Positions 54,001-56,384 of a stretch of 64,000 bases of DNA are shown piece after piece. Source of the DNA: an uncultured Eubacteriales bacterium (GTDB lineage Bacteria > Bacillota > Clostridia > Oscillospirales > Acutalibacteraceae); contig CAKTEU010000003.1 in NCBI GenBank assembly GCA_934552855.1, forward strand, positions 43,207 through 107,206, given 5' to 3'. Below the pieces are notes generated by a model, which saw nothing but the letters and a program-made list of their open reading frames with translations, was not told the DNA's origin and did no database searches. Position numbers and translations under genes: made by a program. Numbering within the stretch: the stretch's first letter is position 1; each line of letters starts with the position of its first letter.

Positions 54001-55938
54001 TGTAACTTCTTGACCGTCCTTAGTTTTGAAGGAAGTGATTGCACCGTTAATAAAGGTCTTGAAGGAGGCCGGTGTGCTTTCAATCGCATCATAAGCCTTG
54101 ATAACAGCTTCATAGTTGCTGTAACGGATAGCTTTTCCGCTGCCGCCCTCGCCTGCGTATTTAAGAACAAGCTGAACCTGCTCATAAATTCTGCGTGCAA
54201 CTCTTTCTTTGATTGTTACAAGATAAGCTGCGTATTCATCAATGCCGTCCGGATAGACTTCCGCATAGAGGTCTGCCTTTGAAGCATTGTTCTTGAGTGC
54301 TTCCGCCTGAGAATAAAGTCCATGGAACGTTTCATAATAGGCGGTCATGTCGCCGGTTCTTCTTCCGTCAAGAATGGTTGACTTCATAAGACCGTCGAGC
54401 TTTGCCTTGGTCTGATATTCCGAATAGCCTTCAACGTCAAAGCTTACTTTTGTAATCTTTGCAACAAGTTCGTTGTAAAGGGCTTCTGTGATGTTGTGTC
54501 TCTCCAGCGAATCAGAAAGAGCATCGGCAACACCGCCGCCGCTTGTCGGAGCATAACGGCTGTCTGAAAACGGAACATAGGAAGTGATGTCCGAATCAAT
54601 CTTTCCTTGAAGGATAGCTGCTCTTTTGAGGAAGTCCTTAGCCTTTGCTTCGTCCTCCGAACCCGGCCATGCAGTTGCTGCCTCTTCATCGCTGTGGTCA
54701 TAGGTGGGAACAGTTTCAGCAAGAAGAGCGGCAAGCTGGTCAGCATAAGGTTCTTCATTTGTGTTATAAGGACCGGTTACAAAACGCTGAGCAAGAGTAA
54801 CCTCAAGCTTGCTGACATAGTTTTTGACAGTGGTTCTGTAGCCTTCGGGAAGCTGCGCCTTAACCTCTTCGGAAATATTAATACTTCCGTCGGTAGGGTT
54901 TTTCATGTTGTCAAGTTCATAAATTCTCGTCTTAACAGCATTGTAATGCGCACGGATCGTTTCAGCCGTAATTCCTTTATCTCTGAAGTCGGCAGTCATG
55001 AGCGCATCAAAATCTTTAACAAAAAGATTTGCATATGCCTTGTAAAGGGCAGTCATGAGCTTTCCGTTGACCCAATTTTTAGCCTGTTCATATGAATAAC
55101 CGGTTGACGGCTGGATATAGTGGTTCCATATAGCCGTTGCCTTGTCGTCACTCGTAGTGAAAATACCGGAAGTGCACGTATCAACTGCATCACCGAAAGC
55201 TTTGAGCGTTGCTGCGCAGGAGTTTTCGCCGTCAACAAGCGCAAGAAGCTGCTCGTTGGTCATACTGTCAAGGTCAAGCTTGAACCAACCGTCAAACTTA
55301 TCATTGCAGGTTTTAATTGCATCTTTAAGTGTAGCGATATTCTCCCTGATATCTGTGGTTTTAGGATCATCCTTGAGCGTACCGCCGGTTACACCATTAT
55401 TATATGTAATGGTGAAAGTTGCGTCGTGATAGTTACGGTCGGTCTCCATTGCGTCGGCAGTATCCCATGCAAGGATATCATAGCCGGGTTCAACATCAAT
55501 TGTTACGACTCCGGCCGGGCAGTTATAGTATTCCAAAACTGCCTTGTAGTCCTTGAGGGGTACACCTTTACCTTCATTAACACGAGCCGTTGCTGCGGCA
55601 ACAAGTTCCTCGTTAATTTTGGCATAGGTTTTACCCAGTCCTTTTCCGATTGCATACTCATACCACGCTTTTGTAACATTGTACCATGCGCTGGTATAGG
55701 TATCCACCGCAACAGTCATTCTTGCTGACTTTGCGGGACTCGGGACACGGGTTGTTTCCTTTTTTGTACCCGTTGTTGCCAAGTCGATGGATTCCATGAG
55801 GTTATCATAATACATATCGATTGCGTCAAGGACAGCAGAGGTGTCAGCCGCAGCAATAACGCTGAAGCTTACAGTCATGCTCGACATGATCATGAGAACC
55901 GCGAGGATGCAACTCAGAAGTTTTTTTCCAAGTTTCAT
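27022..55938 (-). CDS. Giant secreted repeat protein (9,638 aa), family unknown
   Basis: A single unbroken frame of 28.9 kb, about 1 MDa. Residues 1 to about 31 are a signal peptide (KKLLSCILAVLMIMSSM...IAAA-D). Residues to about 900 are mainly helical and non-repetitive. From there to about 9,500 the protein consists of about fifteen diverged units, each with a core in fixed order. The core runs: W(G/N)(I/V)...F..; L.P(L/V)..VL..(L/I)L.G(E/G); I.G..GY..AI(I/V)PLLEALG; P...LL..L.(Y/F)F(I/L)..DG; NL.(A/S)PV..LL; LL.(D/E)..(F)(T/N)D..M..L; (D/I)(L/I).P(K/Q)(A/S)FA. The units are Leu/Ile/Val-rich amphipathic helices with Asp/Gly-rich linkers. The end is SWIQRLFAKIKAFFQKIFKIFR, aromatic and basic. 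No LPXTG, SLH, dockerin or enzyme motif is seen. It is preceded by CTAAGGAGGAAA. I do not recognise the family; an adhesin, a surface fibre or a large scaffold are possible. Confidence 0.9.
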   Translation of the reverse strand: MKLGKKLLSCILAVLMIMSSMTVSFSVIAAADTSAVLDAIDMYYDNLMESIDLATTGTKKETTRVPSPAKSARMTVAVDTYTSAWYNVTKAWYEYAIGKGLGKTYAKINEELVAAATARVNEGKGVPLKDYKAVLEYYNCPAGVVTIDVEPGYDILAWDTADAMETDRNYHDATFTITYNNGVTGGTLKDDPKTTDIRENIATLKDAIKTCNDKFDGWFKLDLDSMTNEQLLALVDGENSCAATLKAFGDAVDTCTSGIFTTSDDKATAIWNHYIQPSTGYSYEQAKNWVNGKLMTALYKAYANLFVKDFDALMTADFRDKGITAETIRAHYNAVKTRIYELDNMKNPTDGSINISEEVKAQLPEGYRTTVKNYVSKLEVTLAQRFVTGPYNTNEEPYADQLAALLAETVPTYDHSDEEAATAWPGSEDEAKAKDFLKRAAILQGKIDSDITSYVPFSDSRYAPTSGGGVADALSDSLERHNITEALYNELVAKITKVSFDVEGYSEYQTKAKLDGLMKSTILDGRRTGDMTAYYETFHGLYSQAEALKNNASKADLYAEVYPDGIDEYAAYLVTIKERVARRIYEQVQLVLKYAGEGGSGKAIRYSNYEAVIKAYDAIESTPASFKTFINGAITSFKTKDGQEVTIATLESLWTQAGTYAKNANDYASAFRTAINTFNSGETPKDKALLQALFGGSGISGYKWVSAINKLSYDDIVAFVNEVGLVNKTINPTTIANLMDDAVKDLDKIIVSKDIGTLLDELMAKADENGSVVKGLGNWEYDYTDANNKTHKKGEKIETLGEFLINMIRKVLFSGVLQDVFFKTVMPLIGDAVVGMTDSVKVFYLGFALPDVARQFLITMPVQWNMSGSKDFVNNKTYKGDYKLQWGGALNGNWGLGSYPLAQKAMATAGAWERSGNVLTGRTLTSLYTDAPKEKWNNSGLDRDDKNEINNLKPVDWGDWDSKAVWHINNETDFYNSLAISAIGIAPVLSALLSGEATDFQGKLGTMNAKVTVEGTGDALYDRLFVPLYKLLGITEKSASNPNGFASASELRSAIEINRKENPNRLPDYGRTFWRLIFNPLFYWMNNTLFKAPVQTILTLLPNLLGMLEYDQIVPKLQNIKVKISAVGIKVTELSVWDLLKDTLDKMGLTSALSGGTDGILQLLIKATSTTTKPTNDTVENYLMRKPGTNADGTTETVSKTVANAATYKEGNTTYYFNNLGLLTQTLYNAFGDALIKWLWTDKDGTQNKVGNNQSRKVPLSIPVNRFLAVGTPSSSTFDGFDGRMTTWHVNADPGDTLLTLFRWLMNDGTLYVVKGLLDGLVTPDPETGKSAIDTILPILDGQADNILAVLVCLLNNYNVDFTPYTDTVANNSDNFKSKNGKTLLTKSGSEWKTNFEWGYYLEKYLGSENEGNSANLAEKADLAVANADKVVTSLIPMLMNLLAPMLEKTFPKAIEKYNEGKLNTVEDIAIEIVVSNEFINWLMKLLVGDHEYKPKTDSEGKVIKDADGNPVLSDEIDTGLLGGLLGGDGSGTDMITKILNVLARLEIDVTPNGFYKIASSGSFANAQLAKWFEKCLAKAYHTKTDADGKKTKVKVTEMKDMTWGDMFVPEDMTWIVYTDSTTARARLESFFSMISSFIAPLNPLLSLLICGEDITLADELTIQGNDGYGKAIVPILEALGLDSAVQKTQNEYNKALFGNIDPNKVKGGNRLATMKASPLTALFDALTDLLVGTKDGNKKGLLEAPIAVLFEKLPNIAYFLYTYEENGVKTSDFSKAVQNLISPVLQLLDIADPILSRAITLDIRGLLNKYLDIETLLNDLLSAILDKDYSSLTDTEKKNAEYIKMDILDLASIAADSSKRAYLVNTTRTFANGTQGGKWTRFEASPGQLLITLVRQLLSTQMVEAVADIIKAVLSANGFQTEEDVASRERNMKIVDNIVKKVNEGIDGGGLKVDVLTGIVIDLLTDYKIDSKTNYFYESMNKLDEKLSDDDVNALWSTDVYGIVHKGYDWEKTKDHFTKDSVESAIENIDYVIQKATPDIVTALIEEGILELPISYDFTSGNGLWKLLQSVINENLFTDDIINLLVNLLSKLFGTMSNVDVILNLIKGAGFDITVSRFLWKDWCDGSAKQNGTGIEAKAHIPHPLQKEKTNAFGYLTYGFDTSTLEFNTETGKLYAALTGTTEKTEVTWDQIFENHSYISYEFDKDGNVVMENGQPKLLTEKVTNEATGEEEDKTEPVYNEDGEIIDRVPVYVRTQYSSQYNQKTEGGKYIYEYKNADGEKTEVALDYPYQLKKYKTTVDGEEKLYDVTPVFDKTSARWSWGLDTITADENAIDKIQNVFTKKKDHFIDGIWEMLSPLSSVLAMLTADVGLNLFDGGLNIEGNNGYENVLVPLLNALGLDGILDYLKTTTGENGKTLLEEMNTGKVDSEKIPTQLLTGEEFKALVVPGGKFSSDGMKKGTATYINYIFNFVEILATHPLATLATALPTLSYFIYGDGLTTLLSNILIPVTTLTDRIGTKKMRQGEEILDLNLNGIGSGLIDMLATGSWKNFQNALMQYVWVVGETDDEKNFIKGFNTDTDGDGKLDAFVMNGKTYFAGDIVTASVDVLSLTDSLLKFVGSIEFDLSGVLAPKDDQGTLTDEQKKQYSFGIGYFLDNAQELAAQKLVRESEEEGISTADKNAKLTEARNIRKDVLKEFFRKIAALGDPGDRTAAGGGKLVDISATGQVKVSRAEILMFIIDFIDENTTIMKMLGNILGYDLTDKNTDEAELLDVIITNVFNNPEVLVDVIVSLVTGYKVNEAKAIKLINIEGERHYDFYEDSGYKTLEEVREAKAKGTDVSEISRVKTSAAIDNLDSLVGTVLDLFKGDLLKDENGFFAQLGFTEESKLTLENVVDKLLNNYLYKDDNINNVVSLLFNALGSDNNAQVVNLVVKILQGATEYDISPKTFADSGDVMSSLITGALNKYNETAKKKTTLEKLKWNQVAAQYMEYVYTYTTGKGADEKTTKVYSADNSFDGEFVTVAKNGEIIGKCEETTKGAVKVSASFAQTQAKDAEGNLLWVDKEGNVYTESGDGRDAKMVDDTSKQLKEVRVHAAWGITTREGFVDFIWSIIAPFHGIFELLLTGGNLTIYDKINIRGLKGYGSVILPLLNALAVSKLNRKDANGNDTTPYLKTFYKDYESYDKAIYGADSVRGNADDNLKIMLTSLTDAIFALVDSLCARPVSTIATIIPYLARALQSNVLDGIAENLLAPITTITEKLDKIYSINLLDTIKDLLRNAIKKSNADAGIATTSFVAEEQPTVLAATAAYALNIIEESESSNNVVANFIKTPEEAAAATPAKARAKAPAKAPAAGGAAQNDDTANQDYTLLDIIWQFIDGVKINETPLSSIISDTIFYDLAACSWNPERDDSNGNKISASYVAKVTITRNVNSKPTGEINRVQATEYTVDRESVLLEILNTVVFTDGVFDLLKGLLKNDFDLSKYAPTDGTSLDNTDALLATLVNGVFNDPEAVERLLIDLLSWYDVTYEPSRTDKKNYDDIKNADPIDYKTIGIDKDKLNKLPSDIDSLLEAVIPAVIPFLDKIDSLKGTLAGLDLSGENVKKMAQNLIASLFKDRTVTDEKTGETVFTEGLATKLMTLLVSAIGSNETIGMVIDKLPSLIDGVDLTLKAFKGVKNSAIDKYFEGCNSWADAYNKFKVVKVADLTDIKEADILSGDGYSYYEVKDADGNVTGRVAFDPTSKEIYKLDKDNKLIPVYALDEDGNKIPKDYEKDAEGNYTLDDDGNKIPLKDAEGNVIYKVEEGKYEKEYEVKLPDTGSFGISNYDDVISLITNILTPLAPILRVLLTEDDLIILDGVYISAGDGYDRFLIPLLEVFGIDNIKSKAELDDATVKGTDEKTGKKIFDNAEFTRIIVGYIDQLIMKIISSPVGTIVDLLPQLVFFVYSDGLAQAVEQFIAPLTSLVDLVNDVTKKEVEANGNKYVALDIYKMLFKTINENVMTPNGIANVDNIKSFINTFLTAKGLEDLISKILEKNKIDIGISVNGLFKDIVSKTCTIKDVETKRVFTATENNGKYYVKGVVANRADTLIQIVSETILGGTTLETILKSVAPDLDLSEGSTVKTILDAVTGENRYVIFKVLLTYFNDYDVNTMVLEYLSFDKIDYLYETYMDGSALTERKLRRAIRKFDLSLLTAIPQLAPMLEENETFKTLLGKVSITDGMSVKDIVHALLEEYAFNDKTMSTLMGALIGLLGGENLEGTLSTVLPLVKDIVGVDLTPKAFIEASTSAKLKEVLQEAYNAAQGGETGTGRDYVYETQYKYTYDTNKEYWSNSADLKKAEIDGVTKDLTAALDENGKQVTKQEKVKDGEDFKTTEHVVSWAEIADHYKTYKYVTYTVTESKNDKDETVYNYTPEYKYSKTELADATTGSFTADGKTWYGFEQATDKDGAVWADAANGVPKAKKDDDGAIVRTMSVFDPDTQNWGITSAEGFEAKKNAFVDILAGVVTPLEFVFNFLFRGESIKVLANEENSKGIIEIKGNTGYENAILPLLQVLVKRDSAKLVEPRAYMVAKNSKTTLTAITDPIFEALDSICDGPFEYILELLPKLSYFIASNGIQTVLTNLLSPVLALLDLAYPVIGDMVEKAIGKALYPVIGDYMPEGAGKDQTETDKDGNVTNYKSYTIKEITGIAGENGSNIIRVLNSILAGIKVKDADGNEVPLFNNDALKSDFFDQYVSHTITINPIRNNSKEYYWYKGANDELVKVAGTDYNKDTMGDIVKSRYVVDTFSVSTADSLVYLLDTVLSEEVVRAIAGLLKKDLNNTDDMVSVILSKLIDGNNGGLSLAEILTKLFEGYNVTYTKLNGKYITPDHSAYNKLDEDTQRKVKELPEKLDTVLREALNALSPMIESMLADSREKAYSDAVAQAKKDGKTDEEIAKITKAEPDFLEELFTWVNTDRGNNASLKVIVEHLLSDMVFTDDMMNTIIALLVGALGSIDEKTFNTISTALEIVADITLDPQSFAQGTGKFAEFIGTDTSWKAIADKYTKYEYTYKTGEKDDKGEDITAKCYGVAGLDGKNANIDDKGIATYADDGKYTLAISYKTETKNNKTEFVLDKNGDKIQATKVITDYNWGINGAADFTAKKTAFIDIIGDILNPLFPVLQLVLQGKTLTLVNYGDKKTYQKVSIDGDDSDDTVANDNATGNGYIRIKGSKGYEEGLAPILEAFGITGLPTADAFDAIDNSKDMLNEIVDALFRLVNNITLAPFDYISKNLASVLYFLGSDNLYNAVENVLAFVNALLAQIDPLYKDEGVRLHLNILKLEDTVTGEGEDKKTEKGLISTINGVLANANINFKLSADMILTLAGMLGDYENVSTVRKSADETLIGSDGTIVDKDGKPVTGVVPESGKITTIKGKAEYFVVELLDFVLKDNVLGSFINTADAAALVKTLIENLTSEGAAEGVVAILVKLFNKYVVEYKAIKDPAEALKKTAIKYATEAQAEGERTVTYKETTNAIAVLDSLINPVLDIVGMGSVSELVSKYLYNDNIVNTVVDLLVGLLGNMDEKTWKTVTDVLGYVKDIVGVDIKLTPAYYATVSPALASYINAALAAVNNGKTEGTEGYVSINNLTWADVAKYYTKYEFTYVIKEATADTKAETATFFGAATDTHVKVDAEGNVTAVAADYKAAAGEKVYNLTKVFEPKTDKDGNIVKDEAGNTVYTDVQASKVKSDFAWGVNNSATLIKAITDLLKPLNFVLKLILAGGVYQFDGSEYGTSIGAFREINIMGGSGYNYAIIPLLEALGVENVKTQAEYEQTLEGDGSPLAYILEAILGVVDANENNLVTYILSIFANLSYTISKNGLTTIVSNLIAPISELIKAVEGILPVSVTVDLKAIADGTEVLKLYTGKDVEANHATVGVNINLDATTLEDLIRSIVKKNLKNLDIDINFKDIAAQTAKLGEDGKIIYKPSAVDTDWDAIDSKPWGKNITGDPADTLIALTEMLLTTDNIQAILDLVGLDINTIEDDTLRGILEKAINNPSTLVDTIIKLLNGNGESDVFPMIFKYLGYAKTDYKGVDYSGRETVTTSIEKIDAIIGRAVPKVIKILASQDNPNELVADIYKNLGDGADVTNIIDYLLKKFAFNDDVMNKLIGLLAGVFGTMDNSTFETINKVVNILLKKELTPASFMIEGHALNSFFESYIDKSVEGNVGEDGKVTQAAKDALTWADIAKHDTVYNYTYVTGKDADNKDITANYTDASSDLGGKKVNFVDGKAVVAEDGAYELKAVMTDGENPVHKTSVIPTYAWGITNRTQFLNVVYELTGVLAPVLDFLFRGEKITIITDNLKLTGVNTYENAIVPLAKALGISIRKDSKFDSANDMLKEIVDALFAFVNELGNSPISTVLELLGSASFFIANDGVSTVIKNVLSPIKGILNIVKAIVSEDDVNALLKKYINMDLNDIENIAGNQGEALVKLANEKLSGLIVKDGSVSVQVIQILAPDFFVDMSKHVIDCADITAEQRAQDPKFIGNITETWSAQKADVLMYVLGSILTPNALALICKAADIKDGTPLATVIQNLAGSEDKIINIILMLLNNYNVKYDDYTRDDIKKVIVEPKEPFTKENIASSIEAIDALVPTVVGLIKNGMTLEEVVNELVANADLGNLIMNALVPVLAGLEKNPDVDINEILGYVAEFTNIDIKLDPLSFKNKFGSELVDFLDVPKGATWSEIEANYSQYVYTYTDGNGKEQTYYSPSATETKYTVGEGKDKVEYPLTAKMENGSHVKAMHSTFDWNIKSVEDVIKLACDLLAPFDVLLRVILSGEQIIVLEDPTGNRADIRLNGGRGYNFSIIPLFEALGINPITEAEYDVLAQANDGSDIKYILDTLVGLVKELYDKPVATLLKKLANIFYFIGSDDIIHVAQNLIAPINTIAEKVDQVYPLAIYIDASEIGKKDGKILQTYIGKEHKDIAAGITLNAKGTDLANIVNGLINEITIGDNTINLSLDLNWNKIAAMMAATEDPEQQNINGAELKKTETKMVPTDTNKKFNNIVGDEVDTFITLLQTVLTPENTEGLAKLIQSLIPDTLDKDLKDVVFEILNNPDAIEQIIGVVVVVLTGNYKVTAKKFVYKIFEKLALASYNKDGLNTAIAKLDKIVGRAVPKVVKLFGDASKANAENATLLDKIAANVGDNATLKSVVDWLLEDQIFNEATFEKLIAAVVPTLGTTLTADLCKTINDLLGIDLAPKAFAAAAGNGKLSEYISGAETWAEVAAAHEGKTFNWGVTDRDSFISLILAMLKPLDKVLNFVLKGENLTFNINGIKLVAGNAYDNALNPFFKALGVGGSQIGGTLKDAADANEAIENVVGYLFNIVDSLCAKPFTTLLVVIGNLSYFIANDNLSALVSNLVSPVLGILDKLEAVVSRQQLDRVLKSFIKINDKVSYGLTDILTIGDNGGAKLVELINGILDGIVVKKNGTDDEDAYIVKALPADFFKKLSQYVITVTDPAYSMDNIGKDATGWTVDPADTLMYILTTALSEDFLKIVFKAAGVDMTTDLGSTLLSLANKQNDLIDVILKLVNDYSISYKRVAQADLDKTKVAEYFGGLDHENTTNVITALDPILVSVLSMTSIGDLKTMINNLVADQDLANLVVNMLVPAIAGMDLDSILGYVRELTNLDLNLDPQSFKASAKFGSKLGEFIGDAKTWKEVEEKYSKGQYKYTYIDDDGNKKTYFSEETGKTSVTFGEGENAKPYELTPVYKQKVDENGKLVYEADGETPVYTDEQAVGMNSKFDWGIKTKEDLVAFACDLLAPVDVVFQILLSGKPIIALEDVVEGKNDIRITGGYGYNTAIIPLFEALGVKNLKTQDQYDAYVKTKGSSLKYILDTLLSEIDTILEKPVGELFTRLANIFYFIGSDGINTIADNLLAPVNELLKEVNKVYPIAIAIDMSADKIVSTYLGTKAPDAVAGKISVNISGDALANFINKAIANIKIGETEIKLSLDLDWNAIAAQMAKRDAEGNIVYNGTSQAYDDKYQFNEGKNLKNVSGDPANALVTLLNVVLTDENSKNIKDLVEALIKDANLPEDIKNLISDILNDPKAIKNLVGSIVLILTGGYNVETFAMVYKYLGYVDWDNADLDNAIPALDRVIKKAFPVVIDLVGDPTKAEAEQNIIDKYAATLTGETKGTLDGFVSWILNENVFTDKMMGTITSALVKGLGGALSADLVKTLNELLGIDLAPKAFAQATRNAQLIAYVDVAAADEKVGVTWADVLKAHSHETGKNDEEGNAIVTVDNIFTGVNSKSAFIRTILDLLTPLESVLAFILRGQNINLAVEGVTLKGNDAYSNVIKSLFTALGLSELGVTFTEAKDYASMSAVSAVDKTVGYVFDLVDKLCDAPFTTLLTVIANLSYFIANDNVERVLKNLLSPVLGIVDALNGVISRDQIDTLLASLIKINGKGYGLTDLLQIAGNRGANLVELLNGFLGNIAITGEDGKPLTNADGTPVYIVKAFDSNFFVSLAKAAIKVDDPATGCVANVTDANKWHTELGDTIMFVLSNVLTTDFLNILADLLKLDKNSDVGKIVLSLAGKENTIADVLVTLLNKHLVKYETYNQPLPFEKKAISYSSADAHKQLNTALESLDSLIPVIFSFIKTIDASSVKELVYNMILKDSIGDTIVWNVVKLLAGLPDETIEKVLGYVRDLTTLTDLDISPKAFAASPFGSLLKDYIGSATTWTEVLEAHSRAKTDENGNVEKDSEGNVIMEAIPYAWGIEAANTNTAINNLTNLLSDLLQPLNGVLALILMGGTERAEFEATGEHNGKYIAALDEVAIMGGNGYNYAIIPLLELLGADAMTQAEYADAVENNHNSAIYPILKQLLSRVDDILDKPIASVLDILANLCYVIGNDNVAVIVQNLIAPVNSLIKLIDPIYPIAININLGNIGVKGASVVETYLGKMHPGIGAGVQLTLKGTELAELLNSVLGGIAINGNALGISLDLDWIELAKNAAADKNSDGNADTKDSVLTTDYDLYDGVGYVNIVGDKADTFVTLLKLILTKENVEAIKKALGKEDGFGEPIDSLIDEIINDPSKIIDIIISLIGGGTVSYIPVQNRDIRPKAYDYRTYFALTEKNAAIIADNLDWLINDIMGKANMGNFKDFITKKYITNDLINTLLDKLVPLLGGDSVGPILEAVKNIDIKIDDKHIDDTCVGIDLTATGFAAKTTSTVLRDRLNAAGAWNKVGSFAGTNWGFADGDVHGFLKTLAQIVSPLGPVLKFFLAGEGSTLSVLDIVKISGSNGYDYGIIPILEAFGLTAEQVKTLGEYKNYIGSDNEKVLGYVLERIGFFAEKLLAAPVDTLLSALPNLAYFLSNEGLYLAVRNILAPVYAVLEVVGKVYKIDFISEIKLDKILHNIDFRLIVAGSKYDFRIPEINFYRLAELGGDSTKQIATSRSKAANSFSIPVDPYPYINDYGTGKYDSYSNKETQTYVVANKGDTLTLVLTWAIEMFSDAHNREALVQWLTDVFELQSGAQQTVRYGINQMFDACENHNVADIIVAALFQALGIGITIDATIAGNVHQVQQILEKIFGALSENSHCEYAKLAEIMESITGTWNATIGDDDDHHDATDQGEETLSWIQRLFAKIKAFFQKIFKIFR
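29680..35590 (-). repeat. Two tandem ~3-kb blocks, each a pair of unlike units (A+B)
   Basis: Block 35590-32595 and block 32595-29680 each contain an A unit (Y-P-[LI]-A-I after the NL.AP(V/I) helix; SLDL(N/D)W; DIR(L/I).GG.GYN) followed by an B unit (LSYFIANDN; SR.Q(L/I)D; YGLTD(I/L)L). A further A unit follows downstream and a B unit precedes. This alternation indicates duplication of a two-unit block. Confidence 0.65.
45865..45948 (-). other. Ala/Pro/Lys linker inside the giant protein
   Basis: A low-complexity segment reading EEAAAATPAKARAKAPAKAP near residue 3,335-3,355, followed by AAGGAAQNDD. It interrupts the fourth unit and looks like a flexible hinge. No comparable linker is seen in the other units. 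Confidence 0.6.
48171..48215 (-). other. Calcium-binding-like acidic loop in the giant protein
   Basis: NTDTDGDGKLDAF near residue 2,580 matches the DxDxDGxxD loop of EF-hand, dockerin and thrombospondin-3 type calcium sites. It occurs once and lies in the third unit, so it is not a dockerin pair. Confidence 0.5.
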
Positions 55939-56084
55939 AAAGTTTTCCTCCTTAGATGAAAAATGTATGTATACTCAACATAGGATTCCCTATAATAGTA
56001 CCTAAAATCTCCCCAAAGTACGTCATTTTTTCGTTCAATATGACCGAAAAAAGGTGCAATACACCCATAGAGACACCTATAACT
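55939..56084 (-). other. Leader of the giant exoprotein mRNA
   Basis: About 145 bases between the predicted transcript start and the ATG. It contains a hairpin ATAGG-GAAT-CCTAT with outer TACT/AGTA pairs about 40 bases before the ribosome binding site, and an early AGGTG/CACCT pair followed by TTTTTT. No known riboswitch recognised. Confidence 0.4.
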
Positions 56085-56090
56085 GTAGTA

Positions 56091-56119
56091 AGTATATCAT
56101 TTTAGATACTTTATTTCAA
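56091..56119 (-). promoter_or_regulatory. Promoter of the giant exoprotein gene
   Basis: On the minus strand TTGAAA (56114-56119), 17 bases, and TGATATACT, an extended -10 (hexamer 56091-56096). Confidence 0.75.
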
Positions 56120-56340
56120 TATTTTTTTTAATTGTTTTTGCTTTTCTACATTTTGCATATATGCTTTGAACGTTTTTTGTGTAGATTTACCCCTTGATTT
56201 GATTGCAATCGGGAATTTTTGTCCCTCTGTTCCGACACCTTGTGCCGCAGCCTTATTCACATACAATATGTGGTGAAATGTCGAAAAAAACCGAAACAAA
56301 AATCAAAATTTCCAATGTTGTTTCAGGAACCGCATCAACG
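56120..56340. other. Intergenic stretch, A/T-rich, no gene recognised
   Basis: It lies between the terminator of the 2,259-aa gene and the promoter of the giant gene. A short minus-strand frame (56111-56299) overlaps the -35 element and lacks a ribosome binding site. Confidence 0.5.
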
Positions 56341-56368
56341 CAAAAAGACCGCCCTTTCGGACGGTCTT
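56341..56368 (-). terminator. Terminator of the 2,259-aa exoprotein gene
   Basis: AAGACCG..CC and GG..CGGTCTT form a stem with a four-base loop (one G-U on the minus strand), followed by TTTTT on the minus strand, 17 bases after the stop. Confidence 0.88.
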
Positions 56369-56384
56369 TATTAATGGTATAGGT

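Noticed and set aside
27259..55728. Many long plus-strand and alternative-frame open frames inside the giant gene
   Set aside because: They lack ribosome binding sites and have low-complexity or biased composition; the 9,638-codon minus-strand frame explains the region and continues without a break.
56111..56299. Small minus-strand frame upstream of the giant gene
   Set aside because: No ribosome binding site, Lys/Gln-rich random composition, and it overlaps the -35 element of the promoter.
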